Assembly: GCF_014642835.1 (NCBI RefSeq)
Contig: NZ_BMJA01000002.1
Coordinates: 742,857 to 806,856, forward strand
DNA from: Dyella nitratireducens
Lineage (GTDB): Bacteria; Pseudomonadota; Gammaproteobacteria; Xanthomonadales; Rhodanobacteraceae
Length of the DNA: 64,000 nucleotides
Direction of reading: 5' to 3'
The notes beneath the pieces were generated by a model. The model saw only the letters and a list, made by a program, of their open reading frames with translations. It searched no databases and was not told where the DNA came from. Positions within the stretch are counted from its first letter, which is position 1. Each line of letters starts with the position of its first letter. Made by a program: the position numbers and the translations under genes. Below, in pieces: positions 34,081 through 42,846 of the stretch.

Positions 34081-35174
34081 GAACTGTGGATGGCACCATC
34101 GTTATCGCGCAAATGCCCCCCGTTACGATCATTGACAACCGCCATGATCTCCGCCGCAATCGCCAACGCGATTTCCTCCGGTGTTTCCGAGCCGATATCC
34201 AGCCCGGCCGGTGCATGCACATGCAAGCCATCAAGCGCAGGGCTGTTGCGCATGCGCGCCACGCGTTCGCGCGAACCCAATGCACCGATATACGCCACCG
34301 GTGCGTTGCGCAAGGCGCCAAGATAGGCCATGTCCTGTTCGAGGTTATGCGTCATCACCACGACCGAGCTATGCGCATCCAGTGCAACGGCATCCATGAG
34401 TTGCGGTGGCGTGGCGCAGGCAGTATGCAAGCCCGCCGGGAGATCACTGGCACGCAGCCGGGCAGGATCGTGATCGACCAACGTGGTGCGCCAACCCAGC
34501 GCGCTTGCGAGCGGCAACAATGCACGCGCCGCGGCGCTGCTGCCGATCACCACCAATGCGTGTGGCGGTGCAATCGCTTCCACCAGTACATCAACCGTGC
34601 CTTGTGCGGAAGGAAATCTCACTGTGCCCGCACGCCGCAATGCTAGGCCCGGGGTATGCGCGATGATGGCCTGCACCAGCAATGCATCGCCGATGGCATC
34701 GTACGCCACGCCGTTTCCATTCCATACCAGTCGTCGCGGCAATACTGTCTTGCCATTCACGCCAAAAAGCGTGGCCATGTGCAACATGCGTCGCTCGTCG
34801 AGGCAGCGCGAGAGCGTGTCGATGAAATCCGTATCGTGGATGGACAGCAGCGGTTCGATCAGTATTTCCAGTTCACCGCCGCAGCCCATTTCGATCAGCA
34901 CGTCCAGACCTGATTCTGCGTTATAGCCCACCAGCCTGGTTTCGCCGCTGCCCATTACTTCCAACGCGCGCGCCACGATATCGCGCTGCGGGCAGCCACC
35001 GGAAAGCTCGCACACCACTTGGCCATTGCCCAAGACCAGCATGCGCGTACCGGGACGGCGAAACGTCGAGCCGCGTGTTCGCGTGAGCGTGGCAAGGGCC
35101 GCTTTTGGCGTGGTTTCGCGATGCAAATCACGCAGTGCCGCAATCAAGGTCGTTAGTTCGTGGGCCGAATTCAT
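34077..35174 (-). CDS. XdhC/CoxI-family molybdenum hydroxylase maturation factor
   Basis: A 365-residue cytoplasmic protein. The N-terminal XdhC/CoxI domain includes ALATLTRTRGSTFRRPGTRMLV and CELSGGCPQRDIVARA, with the conserved cysteine. A C-terminal Rossmann domain includes ALVVIGSSAAARALLPLASALGWRTTLVDHDPARL and ends near APAGLDIGSETPEEIALAIAAEIMAVVN. These proteins bind the molybdenum cofactor and help sulfurate and insert it into xanthine-dehydrogenase-type enzymes. It is divergent from the Mo hydroxylase operon (223 bases apart) and upstream of the mocA-like gene. Its TAG stop is the terminus of a family B repeat. Confidence 0.9.
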   Translation of the reverse strand: MNSAHELTTLIAALRDLHRETTPKAALATLTRTRGSTFRRPGTRMLVLGNGQVVCELSGGCPQRDIVARALEVMGSGETRLVGYNAESGLDVLIEMGCGGELEILIEPLLSIHDTDFIDTLSRCLDERRMLHMATLFGVNGKTVLPRRLVWNGNGVAYDAIGDALLVQAIIAHTPGLALRRAGTVRFPSAQGTVDVLVEAIAPPHALVVIGSSAAARALLPLASALGWRTTLVDHDPARLRASDLPAGLHTACATPPQLMDAVALDAHSSVVVMTHNLEQDMAYLGALRNAPVAYIGALGSRERVARMRNSPALDGLHVHAPAGLDIGSETPEEIALAIAAEIMAVVNDRNGGHLRDNDGAIHSS

Positions 35175-35396
35175 CTTTGCTGTCGACGAACAAAAGGAGC
35201 AGAATCGATGGCTGTGATGGTGTCACGTCTTTGCCGTTCGATGCCATCCTGTAGTGGGGTTGCCGGCACACCGTTATCACGTCGGCTGTGTTGAATGGGT
35301 AGTTTTCGGTTGCGTGCTTTGAAGGCGTGCGCGTTTTAGGCAAACGCCGCAGTTTTAGACAATACACGCAGCTCCTGATGCAGTACGGAGGCTTTC

Positions 35397-35900
35397 ATGG
35401 TGTCCTTGTCCGTCAACGGTCAGTCCTACCCGGTCGATGTGCCCGACGACATGCCGTTGTTGTGGGTGTTGCGCGATGTCATCGGGTTGACCGGCACCAA
35501 GTTCGGTTGTGGTATCGCACAATGTGGTGCATGTACCGTGCATCTGGATGGCCAGGCGGTGCGCTCGTGCGTGCTCCCTGTGGGCAATATCGGCAACCGT
35601 GCCATCACCACGATCGAGGCCGTCGGCAATACGCCTGCCGGGCAGAAGATTCAGCAAGCATGGCTGGATGTGGACGTGGTGCAATGCGGCTACTGCCAGT
35701 CCGGCCAGATCATGGCGGCGGCAGCGTTGCTGGCGCATACGCCCCATCCTTCCGACGACGATATCGATACGGCCATGTCCGGCAACATCTGCCGTTGCGC
35801 CACGTACGTGCGCATTCGCGCAGCGATCAAGCAGGCCGCCACCGGGAAGCTCGAGATCTTGCAGACGATCGGCAGCACGCCAGAAGGAGCTGCGCCATGA
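35397..35900 (+). CDS. 2Fe-2S subunit of a molybdenum hydroxylase (IorA/NicA type)
   Basis: A 167-residue electron-transfer subunit. The plant-type 2Fe-2S cluster uses C38, C43, C46 and C58 ([22 protein letters not shown] region); the second cluster uses C97, C100, C132 and C134 (CGYCQSGQ and CRC). All eight ligands are present. This order matches the small subunits of isoquinoline 1-oxidoreductase, nicotinate hydroxylase and periplasmic aldehyde dehydrogenases. GGAGGC lies upstream of the ATG. Its stop overlaps the start of the large subunit (ATGA). It has no Tat signal, so it is probably exported by hitchhiking with the large subunit. Confidence 0.92.
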   Translation: MVSLSVNGQSYPVDVPDDMPLLWVLRDVIGLTGTKFGCGIAQCGACTVHLDGQAVRSCVLPVGNIGNRAITTIEAVGNTPAGQKIQQAWLDVDVVQCGYCQSGQIMAAAALLAHTPHPSDDDIDTAMSGNICRCATYVRIRAAIKQAATGKLEILQTIGSTPEGAAP

Positions 35901-38170
35901 GCACCGAATCCTTCACGCAAGCGCCAGCTGAAACCATCGATCTGCAACGCCGCAACGTACTGAAATCCAGCGGTTTGGCAATCGCTTTTCTCTGGCTGGG
36001 TGGCACCGGCGCGGCCTCGGCCATGATGAGCGCGCGCCGGCAGCCAGCCGACACGGCGGCAGCCATGGCCGATGGCAACCCGCCGTTCGCACCCAATGCC
36101 TTCATCCGCATCGACAGCGAAGGCCCGGTGCGACTGGTGATGCCCAGCGTGGAAATGGGGCAGGGCATCTACACCGGCTGTTGCATGCTGCTGGCCGAAG
36201 AACTCGGCGTGGGCCTGGACCAGATCAAGGTAGAGCACTCGCCGCCTAGCGACGATCTGTATGGCATCCCCGCACTGGGTGGCCAGATCACCGGTGGCTC
36301 CACCAGCACGCGCGCCACCTGGTCGGTGCTGCGCGAAGCCGGCGCCGTGGCGCGCAGCATGCTGGTGAGCGCGGCGGCGGTGCAGTGGCATGTGGACCCT
36401 TCCACCTGCACGGTGGATCGCGGCGTGGTGCATCACGCGAAATCGGGACGCAGTGCCACCTTCAATCAATTGGCCGATGTCGCAGGCCGGCTGCCGATGC
36501 CTGAAAAAGTGCAGCTCACCGACCCCAAGGATTTCCAGCTGATCGGCAAGCCGATCCGGCGCGTGGATGCGGCGGACAAGGTGAAAGGCGCCACGCAATT
36601 TGGTATCGACGTGCGCGTGCCGGGGATGAAGGTTGCCACCGTGATGGCCTGCCCGACCTTCGCCGGCAAGTTGGCTTCCATCGACGACAAAGCCGCACGC
36701 AAGCTGCCGGGCGTGGTGGATGTGCTGCGCCTGGACAATGCGGTCGCCGTGGTGGGCGAGCATTTCTGGGCCGCGAAGAAAGGCATGGAAGCGCTCGTCA
36801 TCGATTGGAACCTTGGCGTGAACGCCAACCTCACCACGCAGCAATTGCAGGATGCCATGGCCGACAGTGCGCGCAACGGCAAAGGCATCGTGGCGCGCGA
36901 TGATGGCGAACGTCCGCAGGGCACGCTGGTGCAGTCGGAATACCAATCGCCGATGCTCGCGCACGCGACGATGGAACCGATGAATTGCACCGTGCATGTC
37001 ACCCATGATCAATGCGAGATCTGGACCGGCACGCAGGTACCCATGCGTGCTGCGCAGGAAGCGGCAAAAATCACCGGCCTGCCCATCGAGAAAATCGTGC
37101 TGCACAACCAGTATCTGGGTGGCGGCTTCGGGCGACGCCTGGAAACCGACTGGGTGGAGCAGGCGGTGGCCTTCGCCAAGCAGGTGCCGTATCCACTGAA
37201 GCTGGTGTGGACGCGCGAGGAAGACATTCGCCAGGACCACATGCGGCCGATGTATCACGATGTGATCTCCGCTGTGCTCGATGCCGAAGGCCGGCCCGTC
37301 TGGTATGGCTACCGCACCAGCGGCGGCTCGGTGCTGGCGCGTTTTGCGCCGGGTGCGATGGGCAAGGATGGCCTGGACAGCGATGCGGTGGAATGCGTGG
37401 TGGAAATTCCCTACGACATTCCCAAGGCTCACGTGGAATGGATGCGTCATGACATGCCGCCCGGCTTCATCGTCGGTTGGTGGCGCGGCGTAGGTCCCAC
37501 GCACAACCTGTTCGTCGTGGAAAGTTTTATCGACGAGCTGGCGCATCATGCCAATAAGGATCCGCTCGAATTCCGCCGTTCGCTGCTGCAGAAGAATGCG
37601 CGCGCGATGGGCGTGTTGAATCTTGCTGCCGAAAAAATCGGCTGGAATAGTCAGCCATTGCCGGCACGTGTCGGTCGCGGTATCGCCTTGGCCGAGCCGT
37701 TCGGCAGCCATGTATGCCTGATCGTGGAAACCGAAGTCACCCCGCAAGGCGAAGTGCGCTTGCGCAAGGCGGTCGCTGCGATTGACGTCGGCATCGCCGT
37801 CAACACTAGTTCCATCGAGGCGCAGGTGCAGGGCGGGGTGCTGTTCGGACTCAGCGCTGCGTTGTACAGCGAGCTCACCATCAAGAACGGTGCGGTCGAG
37901 CAGAGCAACTTCAATAACTATCGCGTGTTGCGTATCAACGAAGCACCGTTGGTGGAAGTGCATCGCGTCGTGAACGCGGAGCCGCCGGGTGGTCTGGGCG
38001 AAGTCGGTACGGCCATTGCGGCGCCGGCCTTGGCCAATGCGATCTTTGCCGCCACGGGCGTGCGTCTCTACAAGTTGCCAGTGGATCGCCATGTGCTGGT
38101 GCAAAGCCCCGAGGTACTCAAATCCGTCGTCTCGGCCGCCGCGCGTGAAGAGAGGAGGGACATCGCATGA
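35897..38170 (+). CDS. Molybdopterin-binding large subunit (IorB-type, Tat-exported)
   Basis: A 757-residue catalytic subunit of the xanthine-oxidase superfamily, in the IorB-like branch. It opens with a twin-arginine signal ([21 protein letters not shown]), so the enzyme works in the periplasm. Features: [20 protein letters not shown] near 70-95, [12 protein letters not shown], a middle ald_Xan_dh a/b-hammerhead segment ([19 protein letters not shown]), [21 protein letters not shown] (Mo-cofactor loop), and near the end [23 protein letters not shown] with the catalytic glutamate (GEVG). The substrate cannot be read; an aldehyde or N-heterocycle is likely. It overlaps both neighbours by four bases. 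Confidence 0.92.
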   Translation: MSTESFTQAPAETIDLQRRNVLKSSGLAIAFLWLGGTGAASAMMSARRQPADTAAAMADGNPPFAPNAFIRIDSEGPVRLVMPSVEMGQGIYTGCCMLLAEELGVGLDQIKVEHSPPSDDLYGIPALGGQITGGSTSTRATWSVLREAGAVARSMLVSAAAVQWHVDPSTCTVDRGVVHHAKSGRSATFNQLADVAGRLPMPEKVQLTDPKDFQLIGKPIRRVDAADKVKGATQFGIDVRVPGMKVATVMACPTFAGKLASIDDKAARKLPGVVDVLRLDNAVAVVGEHFWAAKKGMEALVIDWNLGVNANLTTQQLQDAMADSARNGKGIVARDDGERPQGTLVQSEYQSPMLAHATMEPMNCTVHVTHDQCEIWTGTQVPMRAAQEAAKITGLPIEKIVLHNQYLGGGFGRRLETDWVEQAVAFAKQVPYPLKLVWTREEDIRQDHMRPMYHDVISAVLDAEGRPVWYGYRTSGGSVLARFAPGAMGKDGLDSDAVECVVEIPYDIPKAHVEWMRHDMPPGFIVGWWRGVGPTHNLFVVESFIDELAHHANKDPLEFRRSLLQKNARAMGVLNLAAEKIGWNSQPLPARVGRGIALAEPFGSHVCLIVETEVTPQGEVRLRKAVAAIDVGIAVNTSSIEAQVQGGVLFGLSAALYSELTIKNGAVEQSNFNNYRVLRINEAPLVEVHRVVNAEPPGGLGEVGTAIAAPALANAIFAATGVRLYKLPVDRHVLVQSPEVLKSVVSAAAREERRDIA

Positions 38171-39471
38171 GACGCTTCCTGCTCTTCATCGTGATCCTGC
38201 TGCTGATCGGCACAGGCGTGTATCTGTATTTGAACCGCTCCGACAGCTCCGAAGGTAGCTCGCCGGCCATGGCTGGCGCGCCACCCTCAGCCGACGTGCT
38301 CGCGCGTGGCGAATACCTCACCAAGGCTGCCGACTGTGCCGCCTGCCATACGGTGCCCGGTTCCGGCAAAGCCTTTGCTGGCGGCGTGTCCTTCAGCCTG
38401 CCTTTCGGCACCATTTACTCGTCCAACATCACCGCGGATGAAGCCACCGGCATCGGCAGTTGGAGTGATGACGAGTTCGTGCGCGCGCTGCACGACGGCA
38501 TTGGCAAGCACGGCGAGCATCTGTATCCCGCGTTTCCCTACACCTCCTACACGTTGCTGAGCCGCAGCGACGTGCTGGCGATCAAGGCCTATCTTTTCAG
38601 CCTGCCAAAAGTTTCGCAGCAGAACCGGATAGACGATCTTTCGTTCCCCTACAACCAGCGCTGGACCATCGGCTTCTGGAACGCCGGGTTCTTCAAGAGC
38701 CAGCGCTTCCAGCCGGATGCTTCGCAATCAGCGCAATGGAACAGCGGCAAGTATCTCGCCACGGCTTTGGGCCATTGTGCCGAATGCCACACGCCGAGGA
38801 ACTTCGCCTTCGCGCTGGATCACAAGAACGACCTGGCTGGCAGCGTGCTGCAAGGCTGGCGTGCCTACAACATCACCTCTGATCCGGTGCATGGCGTCGG
38901 TGCGTGGAGCGATAGCGACCTCGGCAGCTATCTCACCACCGGCCATGCCGATGGCCACGGCTCCGCTGCCGGTCCCATGGCGGAAGCGGTGGAAAACAGC
39001 TTGCGCTTTCTGCAGCCGGCCGATGCCAGTGCGCTGGTTGCCTACTTGCGTAGCGTTCCGGCGCGTGCAGGCACGGATCCCATTGCCATCGATCCGAAGC
39101 CTGCACCGGCGCTCGCCTCCAGCGACTATGCGCCTGGCAGCGATGCGCAAGCGAGCACGCAGGGCCTGAAGCTGTTCGAAGGCGCCTGCGCCAGTTGCCA
39201 TCAGTGGAACGGTAAAGGTCAGCAGACGCCGTATGCCTCGTTACTGGGTGCGCGTGGCGTGAATGACGTGCGGGGCACTAACGTTACGCAGATCCTGCTG
39301 CACGGTTCCGGTCTGCGTGGTGAGGGTGCGAGTGTGTTCATGCCGAGCTTCGGCGATGCGTATTCGAATACGGAAATCGCTGAGCTCAGCAATTACGTGA
39401 TCGGACACTTTGGCAACAAGCAGGGCACGGTCACGCCGGATGATGTGGCGGAGCGGCGAAAGCAAATGTAG
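38167..39471 (+). CDS. Membrane-anchored triheme cytochrome c subunit
   Basis: A 434-residue protein with an uncleaved or lipid-free N-terminal membrane anchor (residues 3-22) and three heme c sites: CAACH at 57-61, CAECH at 204-208 and CASCH at 341-345. Each is followed by a small cytochrome fold with distal methionine candidates. This three-domain layout is that of the cytochrome subunit of membrane alcohol/aldehyde dehydrogenases. It should carry electrons from the Mo/2Fe-2S enzyme to quinone or the terminal oxidase. The start overlaps the large-subunit stop (ATGA). The TAG stop is supplied by a family B repeat half-site. Confidence 0.92.
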   Translation: MRRFLLFIVILLLIGTGVYLYLNRSDSSEGSSPAMAGAPPSADVLARGEYLTKAADCAACHTVPGSGKAFAGGVSFSLPFGTIYSSNITADEATGIGSWSDDEFVRALHDGIGKHGEHLYPAFPYTSYTLLSRSDVLAIKAYLFSLPKVSQQNRIDDLSFPYNQRWTIGFWNAGFFKSQRFQPDASQSAQWNSGKYLATALGHCAECHTPRNFAFALDHKNDLAGSVLQGWRAYNITSDPVHGVGAWSDSDLGSYLTTGHADGHGSAAGPMAEAVENSLRFLQPADASALVAYLRSVPARAGTDPIAIDPKPAPALASSDYAPGSDAQASTQGLKLFEGACASCHQWNGKGQQTPYASLLGARGVNDVRGTNVTQILLHGSGLRGEGASVFMPSFGDAYSNTEIAELSNYVIGHFGNKQGTVTPDDVAERRKQM

Positions 39472-39498
39472 GTTGGGGTGGAAACCCCAACATTGATG
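39468..39498. repeat. Family B half-repeat supplying a stop codon
   Basis: GTAGGTTGGGGTGGAAACCCC then AACATTGATGC; only the left end is present. Its TAG (39469-39471) terminates the cytochrome c reading frame. Confidence 0.8.
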
Positions 39499-39575
39499 CA
39501 GCTAGCCCAAATGTCACCTGCAACCCCTGCCAATCCACAGCTATCCTTCCGTTCAGTCATCCGACGGGGATCGCC

Positions 39576-41624
39576 ATGCATTCACTCCATCGCATTCTTG
39601 CCCTCGCCTTGCTCGGCAGCGCATCGGCGCTGATTGCCGGCCCGACCGACAACAGCGGCATCGATCTCGCCGGCATGGATCACGCCATCCAGCCCGGTAA
39701 CGACTTTTTCAGCTATGCCAACGGCACCTGGGTCAAGCACACCGACATTCCCGCCGATCGCTCCAGCACTGGCCCGACGGAAGCGCTGGAAGAACTCACC
39801 GAGCAGCGCACCGCGGATTTGATCCGCAACATGGCCGGCACGCATCCGGCTGCAGGCTCCAACGAACGCAAGGTCGCCGACTACTACGCCGCTTTCATGG
39901 ATGAGGCGGCTATCGACCAACACGGTTTATCACCGCTGAAGGCAGAGCTGGCGCAGATCGATGCGATCAAGACGCGCGACGACCTGGCCCGTGTGCTGGG
40001 CGGCGAAGAGCGTGCCGACGTCGATCCCATCAATGCCACCAACTTCCATACCGAGAATCTGTTCGGCCTGTTCGTGGCGCAGGGTCTGGAAGATCCCGCA
40101 CACAACATGCCGTACCTGATGCAAGGTGGCTTGGCGATGCCGAGCCGCGATTACTACCTGTCGCAAGATGCCGAGATGGTGGCTGCACGCGCGAAATATC
40201 ACAGCTACGTCACATCGCTGCTCAAGCTTGCCGTAACGCCCGACGCGGAAGCGGAGGCCAAAGCCATCATCGCGCTGGAAACCAAGATGGCGCATGCCCA
40301 GGAAACCCTGCTCGACAGCGAGGACATCCACAAGGCTCAGCATGTGTGGAACTTGGCCGACTTTGCGCAGCATGCGCCTGGGTTGAACTGGAAGGTCTAT
40401 TTCCATGCCGCGCAGCTCGGTGATCAACCGCGTTTCGGTGTATGGCAGCCTGCCGCCACCATCGGCCTTGCCGCCTTGGTGGGCAGTGAACCCATCGATA
40501 CATGGAAGGCCTTGTTGCGTTATCACGCGATCGATAACGCCGCGCCCTTGTTGCCCAAGGCCTACGCCGATCTGCATTTCGATTTCTATGGCACGACCTT
40601 GCAAGGCACGCCCAAGCAGGCCGAGCGCTGGAAGCGCGCGGTGGATGCCGCCAGCAACGACCTGGGCGATGCGGTGGGCCAGATCTATGTGAAGCGCTAC
40701 TTCCCGCCCTCATCAAAGACCAAGGTGCAAGAGATGGTGAAGAACCTGATCGCCACCTTCGACGAACGCCTCGATACGCTGGCGTGGATGACGCCGGCCA
40801 CGCGTGCCAAGGCCAAGGAAAAACTGCACACTTTGCGCGTCGGCGTAGGTTATCCCGACAGCTGGCGCAACTATAGTGATCTCACGATTCGCGCTGATGA
40901 CGCGTTGGGCAATCATGAGCGCGCCATCGAACAGAACTATCGCTATCAGCTGGCCAAACTGCATCAGCCGGTCGATCGTGGCGAATGGTGGATGACGCCG
41001 CAGACGGTGGATGCGATAAACATGCCGCTGCAGAACGCACTGAATTTTCCCGCCGCGATCCTGCAACCGCCGTTCTACGATCCGAATGCCGATGACGCCG
41101 CCAACTACGGCGCCACCGGTGCAACCATCGGCCACGAAATCAGTCACAGCTTCGATAACCTCGGTGCCGATTTCGATGCGCAGGGTCGATTGGCGAACTG
41201 GTGGACGCCGCAGGATGCCGCACACTTTCATGCCGACACTCAAAAACTGGCCGAGCAGTACAACCACTATGAAGCCCTGCCGGGCTTGTACGTCAACGGC
41301 CAACAGACGCTGGGCGAAAACATCGCCGACGTCGCCGGCCTGGCGATCGCCTACGTGGCTTATCACCGCTCATTGCATGGCAAGCCGGCGCCGATGATCG
41401 ATGGCCTCACCGGCGATCAGCGTTTCTTTATCGCCTACGCACAAAGTTGGCGTTCCAAGATTCGCGATGCCGCGTTGCGTCAGCAACTGGCTACCGACGT
41501 GCATGCGCCGGAAAGCATTCGTGCACAGACAGTACGCAATATCGATGGCTGGTATCCGGCGTTCGATGTAAAACCGGGCGAGAAGCTGTATTTGTCACCC
41601 GATCAGCGCGTGAAGATCTGGTAG
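39576..41624 (+). CDS. M13-family zinc metallopeptidase (neprilysin/PepO-like)
   Basis: A 682-residue secreted endopeptidase with a signal peptide (to about residue 21). The mature start IDLAGMDHAIQPGNDFFSYANGTWVKHTDIPADRSS is the usual M13 N-terminal region. Zinc site: HEISH at 520-524 with catalytic E521, third ligand E581 in GENIADVAGLAIAY. NAFYDP-like (FYDPNADDAANYGATGATIGHEISHSFD) and the C-terminal KIRDAALRQQLATDVHAPESIRAQTVRNIDGWYPAFDVKPGEKLYL complete the family pattern, ending VKIW as expected. Full length and probably active; it degrades peptides in the periplasm or outside. Confidence 0.95.
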   Translation: MHSLHRILALALLGSASALIAGPTDNSGIDLAGMDHAIQPGNDFFSYANGTWVKHTDIPADRSSTGPTEALEELTEQRTADLIRNMAGTHPAAGSNERKVADYYAAFMDEAAIDQHGLSPLKAELAQIDAIKTRDDLARVLGGEERADVDPINATNFHTENLFGLFVAQGLEDPAHNMPYLMQGGLAMPSRDYYLSQDAEMVAARAKYHSYVTSLLKLAVTPDAEAEAKAIIALETKMAHAQETLLDSEDIHKAQHVWNLADFAQHAPGLNWKVYFHAAQLGDQPRFGVWQPAATIGLAALVGSEPIDTWKALLRYHAIDNAAPLLPKAYADLHFDFYGTTLQGTPKQAERWKRAVDAASNDLGDAVGQIYVKRYFPPSSKTKVQEMVKNLIATFDERLDTLAWMTPATRAKAKEKLHTLRVGVGYPDSWRNYSDLTIRADDALGNHERAIEQNYRYQLAKLHQPVDRGEWWMTPQTVDAINMPLQNALNFPAAILQPPFYDPNADDAANYGATGATIGHEISHSFDNLGADFDAQGRLANWWTPQDAAHFHADTQKLAEQYNHYEALPGLYVNGQQTLGENIADVAGLAIAYVAYHRSLHGKPAPMIDGLTGDQRFFIAYAQSWRSKIRDAALRQQLATDVHAPESIRAQTVRNIDGWYPAFDVKPGEKLYLSPDQRVKIW

Positions 41625-41642
41625 AGCGAGGGCGAGGATCGA

Positions 41643-42671
41643 TCAGCTCTTGCTGGCAGACTTCTGTCCCGGCTTCTTCGACGCATCCGCCGCCATCTCC
41701 GGCTGCACCGGTGCCGGGACCTTCTTGCCGGTACTGGGCTTGGTCCACACCGCCACGTAATCCACCACCATGGAATGCCCCGGCTCGGTCTCCGGCGTCG
41801 GCGTGGGTTTCCAGCCGGACATCACGAACGAGAAGCCGCCGCCCATGGCGACGTCCAGCAGCAGGAAATAACCGTGCTCGCCGGTGAGTTCATGCCAGGT
41901 ATCGGCAGAAAGCTGGTTTTCCGCGACCTGATTGATGAGCTGATTGTCCACGAACCAGCGCAGCCGTTCCGGCGTCACGCTGCGGTCCCACTCGAACGTG
42001 AAGGTGTGCGGGCCTGCGGTGCAGGCTTCGTGCGGGCAGGGCAGGCGGGCGCCGATGCCAATGGGCTCGCCGCATGGGCCGCCGGGATTGACGCCGCAAT
42101 GCAGGATGCCCCACACCGCATCCAGACCGTTGACGCTTTCCATGATGTCGAACTCGCCGGACTTGGGCCATGCCATGGTGGTGCGGTAATCGCTGCCCAG
42201 TGCCCAGAATGCTGGCCAGTAGCCGAGTGCGCGCGGGCCGGTCACATCCGGCATCTGGATGCGTGCCTCCATGCGCAGCATGCCGCCATCAGGCGCCACG
42301 AAATCGTCGCGGACGGTTTCGACGCGCCCGGATGTCCACTGGCCGGCAGCATTGCGCTGCGGCGTGATGATCAGATGACCCTGGCCATCCAAATGAATAT
42401 TGGACGGATCACTGGTGTAGTTCTCGATTTCGGAGGTGCCCCAGTTGACCGGGCCATTTGGATACCCGTGTCCCGTGTCGATGCGCCAGTTGGTGCTTGA
42501 GGGCAGGGAGCCAGAAGGGCCTGCGAAATTGTCGCCCCATTGCAACTGCCAACCGGCTGGAGAAGGAATGTCGATCGCCTGCGCGGTATTGGCAAAGCCG
42601 GTAAGGCTTGCGCCGAGAACGCATGTGATGGCAATGGCGGCAGCACGGGAGGAAAGGTTTTTGATCTGCAT
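41643..42671 (-). CDS. Secreted GH16 beta-glucanase-like enzyme
   Basis: A 342-residue secreted enzyme with a signal peptide (to about 32, NTAQA). The GH16 catalytic motif GEFDIMES gives nucleophile E173, D175 and acid/base E178. Upstream, LRMEARIQMPDVTGPRALGYWPAFWALG is the typical substrate-cleft strand, and WHELTGEHGYFLLLDVAMGG lies near the end. Substrates in the family are beta-1,3 or beta-1,3-1,4 glucans and some galactans. A lysine/serine-rich tail of about 25 residues (KKPGQKSASKS) follows the domain. The gene lies downstream of the phosphodiesterase gene, same strand, but a hairpin separates them. Confidence 0.92.
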   Translation of the reverse strand: MQIKNLSSRAAAIAITCVLGASLTGFANTAQAIDIPSPAGWQLQWGDNFAGPSGSLPSSTNWRIDTGHGYPNGPVNWGTSEIENYTSDPSNIHLDGQGHLIITPQRNAAGQWTSGRVETVRDDFVAPDGGMLRMEARIQMPDVTGPRALGYWPAFWALGSDYRTTMAWPKSGEFDIMESVNGLDAVWGILHCGVNPGGPCGEPIGIGARLPCPHEACTAGPHTFTFEWDRSVTPERLRWFVDNQLINQVAENQLSADTWHELTGEHGYFLLLDVAMGGGFSFVMSGWKPTPTPETEPGHSMVVDYVAVWTKPSTGKKVPAPVQPEMAADASKKPGQKSASKS

Positions 42672-42721
42672 AAACTACCGAGGATGAGGAGCGACCCGCT
42701 TCGCGACCCGCTCTCTGCCAG

Positions 42722-42747
42722 GCCAATTCGGCAAGCGGCCGAATTGG
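42722..42747. terminator. Inverted repeat between phosphodiesterase and GH16 genes
   Basis: GCCAATTCGG / CCGAATTGGC with a six-base loop, perfect 10-bp stem, 51 bases upstream of the GH16 start and 100 beyond the phosphodiesterase stop. It could terminate the upstream gene or be an operator for GH16; no U-tract favours either. Confidence 0.45.
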
Positions 42748-42846
42748 CGGAGAAAAACACGGGGATGATACGCCCCCTGCACCTTTTTTTAATGTGTTCG
42801 GCTTTGAGAAGCAAATCTGTAGCGCACTTCTCATCTTGCAACGCTG

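Noticed and set aside
35690..38104. 804-codon antisense frame over the Mo-hydroxylase large subunit
   Set aside because: The sense frame has the complete IorB motif set and Tat signal; the antisense product is histidine/arginine-rich with no recognisable domain.
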